25,895 nt of DNA from a virus. The notes beneath the pieces were generated by a model. That model did not search any database and was not told the origin of the DNA. It saw nothing but the letters and a program-made list of their open reading frames with translations. Positions 1 to 5,628 of the stretch are shown here, in pieces. The first letter of the stretch is position 1; each line of letters starts with the position of its first letter. The stretch covers positions 1 to 25,895 of IMG/VR virus record IMGVR_UViG_3300049203_000165; one strand, written 5' to 3'. A program made the translations under genes and the position numbers.

Positions 1-996
1 TTCGGCCCAGCGGGCCAGCTGGCCGTCCCAGGCCGGCTGCACGCTGTAGCGGCCGCGGCCTTCGTGGGCGGCCCAGGCGGCGTCGATCGCGGCGCGCCAG
101 ACCTTGGTGACCTCGGCCACGTAGGCAGGGCTGCGCTGGCGGCCTTCGATCTTGACCGCGTCGACACCGGCCGCGACCAGCTGCGGCAGCAGGGCCAGCG
201 TGTTGAGGCTGGTGGGCTCCTCCAGCGCATAGTCGTTCGCCAGGCCGCCCACCTCGAAGCGGCCCTTGCACAGCGTCGGATAGCCACGCGGCTCGCCGGG
301 CCGGTAGTGGTCGATCAGCACGCCGCCCAGGCGCGCCCGCACGCCGTCGGCGGCTTCGTCCCAGCGCACGGCGGAGGGCGGCGAGCAGACGCCGGCCGTG
401 TTGGGCGACTGGCCGGTGGCGTAGCTGGACAGCGCACAGCGCCCCTCCACCATCACGCACAGGCTGCCGAAGCCGAACACCTCGACCGGCACGGTGCAGT
501 GCTTCAACAGCTGCTGCACCTGCTGCAGCGTCAGCACGCGCGGCAGCACGGCGCGCTCGATGCCGTAGCGCTGGCGGTAGAACTCGATGGCCTCCCAGTT
601 GGTCGCCGAGGCCTGCACCGACAGGTGCAGGCGCAGCTGCGGGTGGCGGCGGCGCGCATTGGCGAGCACGGCCGTGTCGGCGACGATGAGGGCGTCGGCA
701 CCCAGCTCGGCGGCGTGGTCGACGGCGCGCTGCCAGGGCTGCGTGTCGCGCGCGTCGGCAAAGGTGTTCAGCGCCATCAGCACCTGGCGGCCCAGGCGGT
801 GGGCCAGCATGACGCCTTCGCGCACCTGGCCGGCGTCGAAGTTCAGGCCGGCGAAGTTGCGCGCATTGGTGGCGTCCTTCAGGCCCAGGTAGACGGCGTC
901 GGCGCCGGCATCAAAGGCCAGCTGCAGCGCACGCAGCGAGCCGGCGGGACAGACGAGCTGCGGCTTGCGTGGCGGCGGGCTGGATTCGATTGACAT
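1..996 (-). CDS. ubiU: UbiU, U32-family protein of O2-independent ubiquinone synthesis (5' part)
   Basis: The first 332 codons are present and the gene runs off the left edge. UbiU with UbiV forms an Fe-S heterodimer that hydroxylates ubiquinone precursors without oxygen; the family was formerly annotated as peptidase U32/YhbU. The N-terminus carries the family signature (LVCPAGS at 14-20, DAVYLGLK at 33-40, ARNFAGLNF at 45-53). Four cysteines at 180, 187, 204 and 243 have spacings of 7, 17 and 39 residues, the same spacings I recall for the [4Fe-4S] ligands of E. coli UbiU (C169, C176, C193, C232). The start lies 10 nt after the stop of the DUF2249 gene, so the two probably share a transcript. 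This is host DNA outside the prophage. Identity is firm; only the C-terminus is unseen. Confidence 0.93.
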   Translation of the reverse strand, partial: MSIESSPPPRKPQLVCPAGSLRALQLAFDAGADAVYLGLKDATNARNFAGLNFDAGQVREGVMLAHRLGRQVLMALNTFADARDTQPWQRAVDHAAELGADALIVADTAVLANARRRHPQLRLHLSVQASATNWEAIEFYRQRYGIERAVLPRVLTLQQVQQLLKHCTVPVEVFGFGSLCVMVEGRCALSSYATGQSPNTAGVCSPPSAVRWDEAADGVRARLGGVLIDHYRPGEPRGYPTLCKGRFEVGGLANDYALEEPTSLNTLALLPQLVAAGVDAVKIEGRQRSPAYVAEVTKVWRAAIDAAWAAHEGRGRYSVQPAWDGQLARWAE

Positions 997-1006
997 CGCC
1001 GGCCGC

Positions 1007-1306
1007 TCAGCCCTGGCCACTGCTGCAAGCGCAGGAGCAACCACCCGCGTCGGGCAGCGCGCCCACGGCGCCGGTAGCCAGGCGGCCGATGCGGATGCGC
1101 CAGAAGTCGGGCTCGGCATGCACCACCTGCCAGCTGAAGGCCTGCGGGTGGTGGGCGCCGAACTGCATCAGCAGGCCGCGCGGCTCGTGGTCATTGATCA
1201 GCTCGAAGGCTTCGCCCGGCGCCAGCGCGTCAAAGCATTGGAAGGCGAGCCGATGGCGTTGCACCGGCGCGAGCGGGCGCAGGTCGTGAAGAGCGGTGGT
1301 CGTCAT
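1007..1306 (-). CDS. DUF2249 domain protein
   Basis: A 99-residue protein covering one DUF2249 domain: LRPLAPVQRH (9-18), FDALAPGEAF (25-34), NDHEPRGL (38-45), FSWQ (57-60) and FWRIRIGR (68-75). The family is small, often linked to hemerythrin-like, nitrite or nitric oxide genes, and has no settled biochemical role. The C-terminus ends in three alternating cysteines (90, 92, 94) in a Gly/Ser-rich tail, which might bind metal. I chose the ATG at 1306 because the domain starts at once after it; an in-frame ATG at 1366 would add 20 unrelated residues and would place the FNR-like box inside the gene. No Shine-Dalgarno is visible, which fits a leaderless or near-leaderless transcript from the promoter described upstream. 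It precedes ubiU by 10 nt. Confidence 0.85.
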   Translation of the reverse strand: MTTTALHDLRPLAPVQRHRLAFQCFDALAPGEAFELINDHEPRGLLMQFGAHHPQAFSWQVVHAEPDFWRIRIGRLATGAVGALPDAGGCSCACSSGQG

Positions 1307-1314
1307 GGGCCGGC

Positions 1315-1356
1315 AGACTAGGCCCGACGCCGCCGCGGCGCCTTGAACTGGGTCAA
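1315..1356 (-). promoter_or_regulatory. FNR/Anr/Dnr-type promoter for DUF2249-ubiU
   Basis: A perfect TTGA-N6-TCAA palindrome (TTGAACTGGGTCAA) lies at 1343-1356, centred at 1349.5. On the minus strand a TAGTCT hexamer at 1320-1315 matches the T1, A2 and T6 positions of a -10 element. If transcription starts about 7 nt later, near 1308, the box is centred at -41.5, the classic class II activator position for CRP/FNR-family regulators. No good -35 is seen, as expected for such promoters. The predicted start is only 2 nt from the ATG at 1306. An oxygen- or NO-responsive control fits the anaerobic role of UbiU. Which regulator binds cannot be told from the site. Confidence 0.6.
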
Positions 1357-1410
1357 GGACGCCCACCGCCTGCCACTGCGATCAAACCTCGGATAACCGG
1401 CGCACAAAGG

Positions 1411-1443
1411 AAAACGGGCCAGACGCTTTCGCATCTGGCCCGT
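1411..1443 (-). terminator. Rho-independent terminator, originally of tRNA-Arg
   Basis: The arms 1414-1426 and 1431-1443 form a 13-bp stem with one G-T wobble closed by a GAAA tetraloop on the minus strand, followed by TTTT. It lies 18 nt beyond the CCA end of the tRNA fragment, so it is most simply the native terminator of the tRNA-Arg gene, left on this side when the phage integrated. It also insulates the DUF2249-ubiU promoter from prophage late transcription. Confidence 0.85.
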
Positions 1444-1461
1444 GGTTTCTCTTCTTATTTT

Positions 1462-1506
1462 TGGTGCGGCTGGCAGGATTCGAACCCACGACCCCTTGGT
1501 TCGTAG
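1462..1506 (-). tRNA. 3' half of tRNA-Arg(ACG); prophage attachment junction
   Basis: On the minus strand this reads as anticodon loop CTACGAA, 3' anticodon stem CCAAG, variable loop GGGTC, T arm GTGGG-TTCGAAT-CCTGC, 3' acceptor strand, A and CCA: exactly positions 32-76 of tRNA-Arg with anticodon ACG. The D arm and 5' acceptor strand are missing; the upstream DNA does not pair or resemble a tRNA. Tyrosine integrases commonly use the 3' half of a tRNA gene, with attP restoring the intact tRNA at one end and leaving a 3' fragment at the other. This fragment therefore marks the left prophage boundary; the 45 nt are the upper limit of the att core visible here. Confidence 0.85.
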
Positions 1507-1623
1507 TTTTCCCGCCTTTTCTAAGCCGTTGATTTTATTGGGGTTCGGTGCCGTCCGTTCCAACCTTCGTGCACTGTATTGGACAAGGTCAGAGAGGCCA
1601 GTCCCCCAAAACTCCCCACGGGA
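1507..1623. other. Non-coding interval between att junction and methyltransferase gene
   Basis: It holds no credible gene, clear terminator or repeat. It is A/T-richer than its surroundings (for example the stretch around 1510-1545), as is common near phage attachment sites. The short ORFs that cross it arise from the tRNA remnant. Confidence 0.6.
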
Positions 1624-2412
1624 CTAGAACAGCCCGGCCGGCTCGGCCGACTGATCCCAGCTCCAGATCACCAGCTCTTGGCGGGCCGCCGCGCGGCCGC
1701 CGCCACCGACTGTGTAGTCGATCTCGAGCGACTCCATGTGGAAGCCGGCGAAGACCTCCCGGATGGCCGGGTGGTCGTTGATGCTCACCATCGCCTTGCC
1801 CTTCATTCGGCGCATGGCATCAGCCATGGCTTCGTACTCGCTGAACGGGAACGGCACCCCGTAGCCCTCGGTCTGCCAGTAAGGCGGGTCGAGATAGAAG
1901 AAGCTGTGCGGCCTGTCATATCGCTCCAGGCAGGCCAGCCAGTGCATGTTCTCGATGTAGGCGTTGGTCAGCCGGAGGTGGGCCGCGCTGAGCGTCTCCT
2001 CGAGGCGCAGCAGGTTGACCGGCGGCGCCGTGGTGGCTGTGCCCCAGCTCTGGCCCTGGACCTTGCCACCGAAGGCGTGCTGCTGCAGGTAGAAGAAGCG
2101 CGCGGCGCGCTGCAGGTCCGTCAACGTCTCGGGCGGGGTGTCCTGCATCCACTTGAACACCTCGCGGCTGGAGAGCGCCCACTTGAACTGGCGCACGAAC
2201 TCCTCGAGGTGATTCTTCACCACCCGGTAGAGGTTGGTCAGCTCGCCGTTGATGTCGTTGATGACCTCCACCTCGGCAGGAGGCCGCAGGAAGTAGAGCG
2301 CTGCCCCGCCGGCGAACAGTTCGACGTAGCAACTGTGGGGCGGAAATCGCGGGATGAGCTGGTCGGCGAGGCGGCGCTTGCCACCTACCCAGGGGATGAT
2401 CGGTTGGGCCAT
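1624..2412 (-). CDS. D12-class N6-adenine DNA methyltransferase (orphan, Dam-like)
   Basis: A 262-residue SAM-dependent adenine methyltransferase. PWVGGKRRL (7-15) and ELFAGGAALYF (31-41) form the SAM-binding part, IND at 51-53 follows, and the catalytic DPPY motif is at 175-178; SINDHP (210-215) and the C-terminal QELVIWS (245-251) also fit the family. The length is typical of Dam-like enzymes. No restriction endonuclease is adjacent, so it is an orphan, which in phages usually protects DNA from host restriction or tunes expression. It is the last prophage gene before the attachment site, 127 nt after Rz1. No Shine-Dalgarno is evident before the ATG at 2412. The target sequence (GATC or other) cannot be read from the protein by eye. 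Confidence 0.92.
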   Translation of the reverse strand: MAQPIIPWVGGKRRLADQLIPRFPPHSCYVELFAGGAALYFLRPPAEVEVINDINGELTNLYRVVKNHLEEFVRQFKWALSSREVFKWMQDTPPETLTDLQRAARFFYLQQHAFGGKVQGQSWGTATTAPPVNLLRLEETLSAAHLRLTNAYIENMHWLACLERYDRPHSFFYLDPPYWQTEGYGVPFPFSEYEAMADAMRRMKGKAMVSINDHPAIREVFAGFHMESLEIDYTVGGGGRAAARQELVIWSWDQSAEPAGLF

Positions 2413-2539
2413 GTGAAATTAGGGGGGTACATTCCGGCCCGCCCTCCGGAGGGTGGCGGGGCCTTGGCTAATCACAGGCATGGACTGTGGGCGGCGGCCG
2501 TCGACGGTGCTCGCAACACCGGCGGCGGTCGCCTCGTCT
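2413..2539. other. Gap between Rz1 and methyltransferase gene with GC palindrome
   Basis: No gene is supported here. A 12-bp perfect palindrome CCCTCCGGAGGG occupies 2442-2453, flanked by further imperfectly pairing GC-rich arms, so the RNA could fold as a hairpin. There is no T-tract on either strand, so a terminator is not claimed. No convincing promoter was recognised. Confidence 0.4.
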
Positions 2540-2770
2540 TTATTCACCGAGCGCCGCGGCGCGGCACTTGTCGTACTGCTCGGCCAGCTCGTGCGCCTTG
2601 CGCTGCCAGCCGGCGAGCGTGGCGTCAGTGGCCGGCGTCCGAGGCGGGCAGAGCGCCCGGATCAGGTGCTGTTGCGGGGGCGCCGGGGATGGCGGCATTG
2701 AAGTGCTGCAGGCTGTCAGGGCCAGTGTCGCAAGCAGGGTTGCGATAGACCTCGCGTGTCTGGATCTCAC
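2540..2770 (-). CDS. Rz1-like outer-membrane spanin lipoprotein
   Basis: A 76-residue lipoprotein: basic N-terminus, hydrophobic stretch ATLLATLALTA (10-20) and lipobox ending at C21, followed by a proline-rich segment and a short helical tail. Spanin pairs of Rz and Rz1 bridge the periplasm and fuse inner and outer membranes in the last step of lysis. I chose the GTG at 2770 because AGGAG lies 7 nt before it and it places the signal sequence at the N-terminus; the longer frame to 2914 would add 48 Arg/Pro-rich residues. The gene begins inside Rz in another frame and extends 85 nt past the Rz stop, the usual overlapping spanin arrangement. Confidence 0.82.
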   Translation of the reverse strand: MRSRHARSIATLLATLALTACSTSMPPSPAPPQQHLIRALCPPRTPATDATLAGWQRKAHELAEQYDKCRAAALGE

Positions 2771-2990
2771 GTTCAAGCTCCTGCCGGACGGTCTGGTGCC
2801 GCACGGTGATTTTTGGGATGGCTGCCGCGATTGCACTGGCGGCCGCGTCAGCGGCGACGGCCGCGGCCTTGTCCTCGCGGGACTGGGCGGCCGTCTCAGC
2901 ATCCTTGCCAGCACCGTAGGCGAGGTGAGCAGCGGCCGCGAGAGTGGCCAGCCAGGCGGCGGCGGCGCCGAGCAGCAGGTAGGGCGACAT
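2625..2990 (-). CDS. Rz-like inner-membrane spanin
   Basis: A 121-residue type II membrane protein. One N-terminal transmembrane segment (about 3-26) is followed by a long charged, Ala-rich helix that would be periplasmic. The stretch VRHQTVRQELEREI and the REVYRNPACDTG motif are typical of Rz-like proteins. The ATG at 2990 overlaps the stop of the DUF6527 gene as ATGA, and a GAGG precedes it; an upstream in-frame start at 3134 would add 48 residues of out-of-frame DUF6527 sequence and is rejected. The 3' half overlaps the Rz1 gene. Confidence 0.82.
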   Translation of the reverse strand: MSPYLLLGAAAAWLATLAAAAHLAYGAGKDAETAAQSREDKAAAVAADAAASAIAAAIPKITVRHQTVRQELEREIQTREVYRNPACDTGPDSLQHFNAAIPGAPATAPDPGALPASDAGH

Positions 2991-3433
2991 CAGGCCTCGT
3001 CCCTGCCGTGCGGCGGGAGGTCGGGCAACGGTTGCACCGTGCCAGCGAACTGGTGCGAGCAGTCGCCCAAGAAGATGACCTCGCCCGGCTGAGCGCCATT
3101 GCAGCCGATGAAGGTGTGGCAGCGCCGCCCCCACTTCGGGTGATCCATCATCCAGTCGTGGCCAGCCTTGCCGGCCTGCTCGAACTTCTGCCGGATCTCC
3201 GCATGCTCCGGGTTCGTGTCGGGCTCATAGGGATGTGGGTAGCGGTAGGTGCGGCAAAGCACGCTCGGTCCGAACACTGGCTTCTCTAGATCGCCATTGA
3301 ACGACCAGCGCGGCCGGCCGTCGTTCGGCTCATGCCCTTGCAGCCACACGATGTGCATTTCCTTGCACCCCTGGCACCAGTAGGACAGGCCACCGCCACC
3401 GATGCTTCGGAATTTTGAAGACACCTGGCTCAT
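2990..3433 (-). CDS. DUF6527 family phage protein
   Basis: A 147-residue protein with the hallmarks of DUF6527, a family of unknown function often found in phage lysis regions and sometimes misnamed ammonia monooxygenase. Visible are a CxxC at 20-23, the WSFNGDLEKPVFGPSVL block (43-59), C105-H106 in a CHTFI motif, C111, and DCSHQFAG (124-131). The conserved Cys and His residues suggest a metal site, probably zinc (inference). It is joined by ATGA overlaps to the endolysin gene upstream (3430-3433) and to Rz downstream (2990), so it is translated with the lysis genes. Its role in lysis is unproven. Confidence 0.8.
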   Translation of the reverse strand: MSQVSSKFRSIGGGGLSYWCQGCKEMHIVWLQGHEPNDGRPRWSFNGDLEKPVFGPSVLCRTYRYPHPYEPDTNPEHAEIRQKFEQAGKAGHDWMMDHPKWGRRCHTFIGCNGAQPGEVIFLGDCSHQFAGTVQPLPDLPPHGRDEA

Positions 3434-4044
3434 GCGAAAGCCCTCACCGCCTGCTCGAAGCGCTGCCGGCGATCAGCAAGGCCCGCCAGGGCCGGACCAT
3501 TGATGGCATGCGTGAGGGCGTCGATGTTGCTGGCGTCGGCCAGCGGGAGGCCGTTCGCGCTGACGAAGAACCAAGCCGCCGTCATGGCGGCGTGCAGCGG
3601 CTGGCTGACGAGGTCAGGCTGCGCCTTGTAGGGCTGGTCGAGCGCGGCCGCGGCGGCGAGGTAGTTGGCGCGGCCGGTGAGCTGCAGAAGGCCGCGGCCG
3701 CGGTAGGCCCAGCCGTCGCCGCTGCTCTCGTCGCCGTTCCCGTTCTTGTTGGCGTAGACCCGATTGGCCAGCGCCTTCGGGTTGCGCAGCAACGTCGCGG
3801 CGACGTCCAGGCTGGGCACGCGCGAGTGGAACAGCTGCCGCACGCGCTCGGCCGTCGTGTAGTACAGGTTCTCTTCGAGCACCGTGAAGCCGGCGCTCTC
3901 GTGCGCGCACTGGCTGACCCAGGCGGCCTCCCGCACCGGGCGGTCAATGCCGAAGCGCAGCGCGGCCGCGGACAGCGGCGAAGCCCAAAGGCGGGCCTGG
4001 GTGGGCGCGAGGCCCGCGGCGATCAGCGTGGCGATGGTGATCAT
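3430..4044 (-). CDS. Endolysin, GH19 chitinase/lysozyme-like
   Basis: A 204-residue glycoside hydrolase family 19 protein, expected to cleave the glycan strands of peptidoglycan during lysis. The sequence shows QCAHESAGF (45-53) with the catalytic Glu at 49, a second acidic pair in LEENLYY (56-62), RNPKALANRVYANKNGNGDE (87-106), and the YRGRGLLQLTGRANY signature (114-128). The whole protein is one catalytic domain without a cell-wall-binding module or signal peptide, so export depends on a holin. It follows the membrane protein gene by 3 nt and overlaps the DUF6527 gene by ATGA. Annotation as chitinase would be misleading in this context. Confidence 0.9.
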   Translation of the reverse strand: MITIATLIAAGLAPTQARLWASPLSAAALRFGIDRPVREAAWVSQCAHESAGFTVLEENLYYTTAERVRQLFHSRVPSLDVAATLLRNPKALANRVYANKNGNGDESSGDGWAYRGRGLLQLTGRANYLAAAAALDQPYKAQPDLVSQPLHAAMTAAWFFVSANGLPLADASNIDALTHAINGPALAGLADRRQRFEQAVRAFA

Positions 4045-4047
4045 GGT

Positions 4048-4356
4048 TCAACCTTCCTTGACCCGGGTACGGACGATGAGGACCGCAAAGCCCAACGCGA
4101 AGCACACGTCTTGCAGGGTGGGCGGCGGCAGCGGCAGAAAGCGGCCGGCGACGATGCCGCCGGCGCCCAGTGCGAGAAGGGCCCAGGCCAGCGCCTTGAG
4201 CCACTCGGTGACGCGCTCGCGCGGCCGCAGGCCTTGCCGCAGGGGGGCGGTGCGCTCGAGCTTGTTCAACGCTTCGGCGAGCGTGGCCAGGCCGGCCAGC
4301 CAGTACACGAAGCACGCCCAGCCCGGCGCGAACACGATGAAGGCGGCGAGGTTCAT
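4048..4356 (-). CDS. Small three-helix membrane protein, probable holin
   Basis: A 102-residue protein with three predicted membrane segments (about 4-28, 52-72 and 80-96), a basic loop between the first two, and a charged C-terminus. Size, topology and the position directly before the endolysin gene suggest a class I holin. The ATG at 4356 is chosen because it overlaps the upstream stop as ATGA; an in-frame ATG at 4416 would add 20 hydrophilic residues read out of the neighbouring gene. No family-level similarity was recognised, so the role is inferred from context. It may act with the membrane protein encoded just upstream. Confidence 0.65.
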   Translation of the reverse strand: MNLAAFIVFAPGWACFVYWLAGLATLAEALNKLERTAPLRQGLRPRERVTEWLKALAWALLALGAGGIVAGRFLPLPPPTLQDVCFALGFAVLIVRTRVKEG

Positions 4357-4748
4357 TGCCCATCTCCCGCCCGATCGTTCGACGTCGACGCGCCAGTGCG
4401 CTGTTTGATGGCCCATCGCAGCGCGTGCTGAGCGCAGGCGCCGATCGTGAATGCGGCGCCGAGGAGTGCAGCCCCCGGCGCCGGAAGGATGGGAGCGAGA
4501 TAACCAGCTGTCAGGCTGGACGCGACGGCGAAGGCGATGCGCCGGCCCGTGGTGCGCAGCAGCTCGCGCCAGGTGTCGCCGCTGGACGGCACCGCATTGA
4601 GCAGCGCGATCGCGGCCAGCGCGCCGCAGAAGCCGGCGATCAGCACGTCAGGGCGCAAGCCCAGCGGCACGCCGATCAGCGTGACGGCGGGTACGGCTAC
4701 GCTTGCCGCGGCCAGGGTGCTCGCGGCGGTGGATACGGGTTCGGGCAT
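4353..4748 (-). CDS. Small membrane protein, second holin candidate
   Basis: A 131-residue hydrophobic protein with up to four membrane segments (about 10-30, 33-51, 71-88 and 93-110) and a hydrophilic, charged C-terminal tail. It starts directly after the stop of the preceding gene and ends in an ATGA overlap with the 102-residue membrane protein. Two adjacent membrane proteins before an endolysin often form a holin/antiholin or holin/pinholin pair; which is which cannot be told here. Confidence 0.6.
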   Translation of the reverse strand: MPEPVSTAASTLAAASVAVPAVTLIGVPLGLRPDVLIAGFCGALAAIALLNAVPSSGDTWRELLRTTGRRIAFAVASSLTAGYLAPILPAPGAALLGAAFTIGACAQHALRWAIKQRTGASTSNDRAGDGQ

Positions 4749-5303
4749 CTAGCCTCCCAGGGTGGAAAGAGTCAGCGGCTCTGCCAGCAGCTCGGCGAGC
4801 GCCTCAGGTGAGCTGGCTTGCTCGATGGCGCTCAGGCGGTCGCGCACCGCCTGCTTGTCGATGCTCACGAGGCTGAGGCGCTCGACGGCCGCGGCAGGAG
4901 CCGCCCAGCCCATCGCCTGGGCCAGCAGCAGCTCGCCGACAGGTCGCGCCTCTTTGCCGTCAAGCTGGACAAGAAGCTGCAGCAGCGGCGGTCGGGCGTT
5001 TGCCTGCAGCAGCTTGAGCTTTGGCGCTTCCCGCCACGCCTCGGCCGTCGCGTCCCATGCCCAGCCCATCCACTCGTTCTCGGGCGGCGGCGCAGGCACG
5101 CGCGAGACAACGGTGGGCGCCACGTCGACCAACAGGTCACCGAAGTCGTCGACGGGCCAGACGGCGCGGCGCGTCAGCGGGTTGTGCGTTCCTTCGACCC
5201 AGGCGTGGCCGTCTGGCGCCGGGTTCAGATCGAGGTTGCCGCCGACGCGGGCGGAGGTGAAAGCGCCGGTCGCAATGTGGCAAAGGGTGTAGTTGATGCT
5301 CAT
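4749..5303 (-). CDS. Hypothetical phage protein between tail and lysis modules
   Basis: A 184-residue soluble protein that I do not recognise. The N-terminal half is rich in Gly, Pro, Trp and beta-prone residues, with an NEWMGWAWD stretch (76-84), while the C-terminal half is helical and Ala/Leu-rich. Genes at this place, after the tail tip and before the holin, often encode tail fibre assembly chaperones or minor tail proteins, but no diagnostic motif is visible. It overlaps the upstream 108-residue gene by ATGA, so both are probably co-translated. Confidence 0.6.
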   Translation of the reverse strand: MSINYTLCHIATGAFTSARVGGNLDLNPAPDGHAWVEGTHNPLTRRAVWPVDDFGDLLVDVAPTVVSRVPAPPPENEWMGWAWDATAEAWREAPKLKLLQANARPPLLQLLVQLDGKEARPVGELLLAQAMGWAAPAAAVERLSLVSIDKQAVRDRLSAIEQASSPEALAELLAEPLTLSTLGG

Positions 5304-5626
5304 CGCTTGGCGAGCCTCACTTTGACGCTGAGATCGGCCTGCACGCTGCCCGCGCCGTTGATCGTTCGATCAATGAACGACGTCACTGCTGACCACGTCA
5401 CCCCACCACCCGGATAGTCGGCAACGAGCATGCAACCGCCATTGAGGCGCGACAGCACGCCGTGCGCGACGACCGCGCTGCTGTTGTCGAGGATCTGGCA
5501 CTTGACGCGGATATCGGAGGCACCGCTCCCTCCGAAGTCGCCGTTCGTCGCCGAGTACTTGCCCGTGAAGCTCACGATGACCTGACCCGCCGACGACGAC
5601 GAGAAGTTGACGCTTGGGTATGCCAT
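5300..5626 (-). CDS. Hypothetical beta-rich protein after the tail-tip gene
   Basis: A 108-residue protein without a signal peptide or membrane segment. It is rich in Ser, Gly, Val and Thr with alternating hydrophobic positions, suggesting a beta-sandwich such as a small virion or tail-fibre accessory domain. Its ATG lies 2 nt after the stop of the tail-tip gene and its stop overlaps the next start as ATGA. I recognise no family. Confidence 0.6.
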   Translation of the reverse strand: MAYPSVNFSSSSAGQVIVSFTGKYSATNGDFGGSGASDIRVKCQILDNSSAVVAHGVLSRLNGGCMLVADYPGGGVTWSAVTSFIDRTINGAGSVQADLSVKVRLAKR

Positions 5627-5628
5627 CG

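Noticed and set aside
64-993. 309-codon open frame on the plus strand at the left edge
   Set aside because: It is the complement of ubiU, whose minus-strand translation carries all the family signatures.
1442-1627. 61-codon open frame on the plus strand containing GAAGRIRTHDPLV
   Set aside because: This peptide is a well-known false translation of the antisense strand of a tRNA 3' half; it marks the tRNA fragment and is not a protein.
2442-2453. Palindrome as a rho-independent terminator of the lysis genes
   Set aside because: There is no T-tract on either strand and the arms outside the 12-bp core pair poorly.
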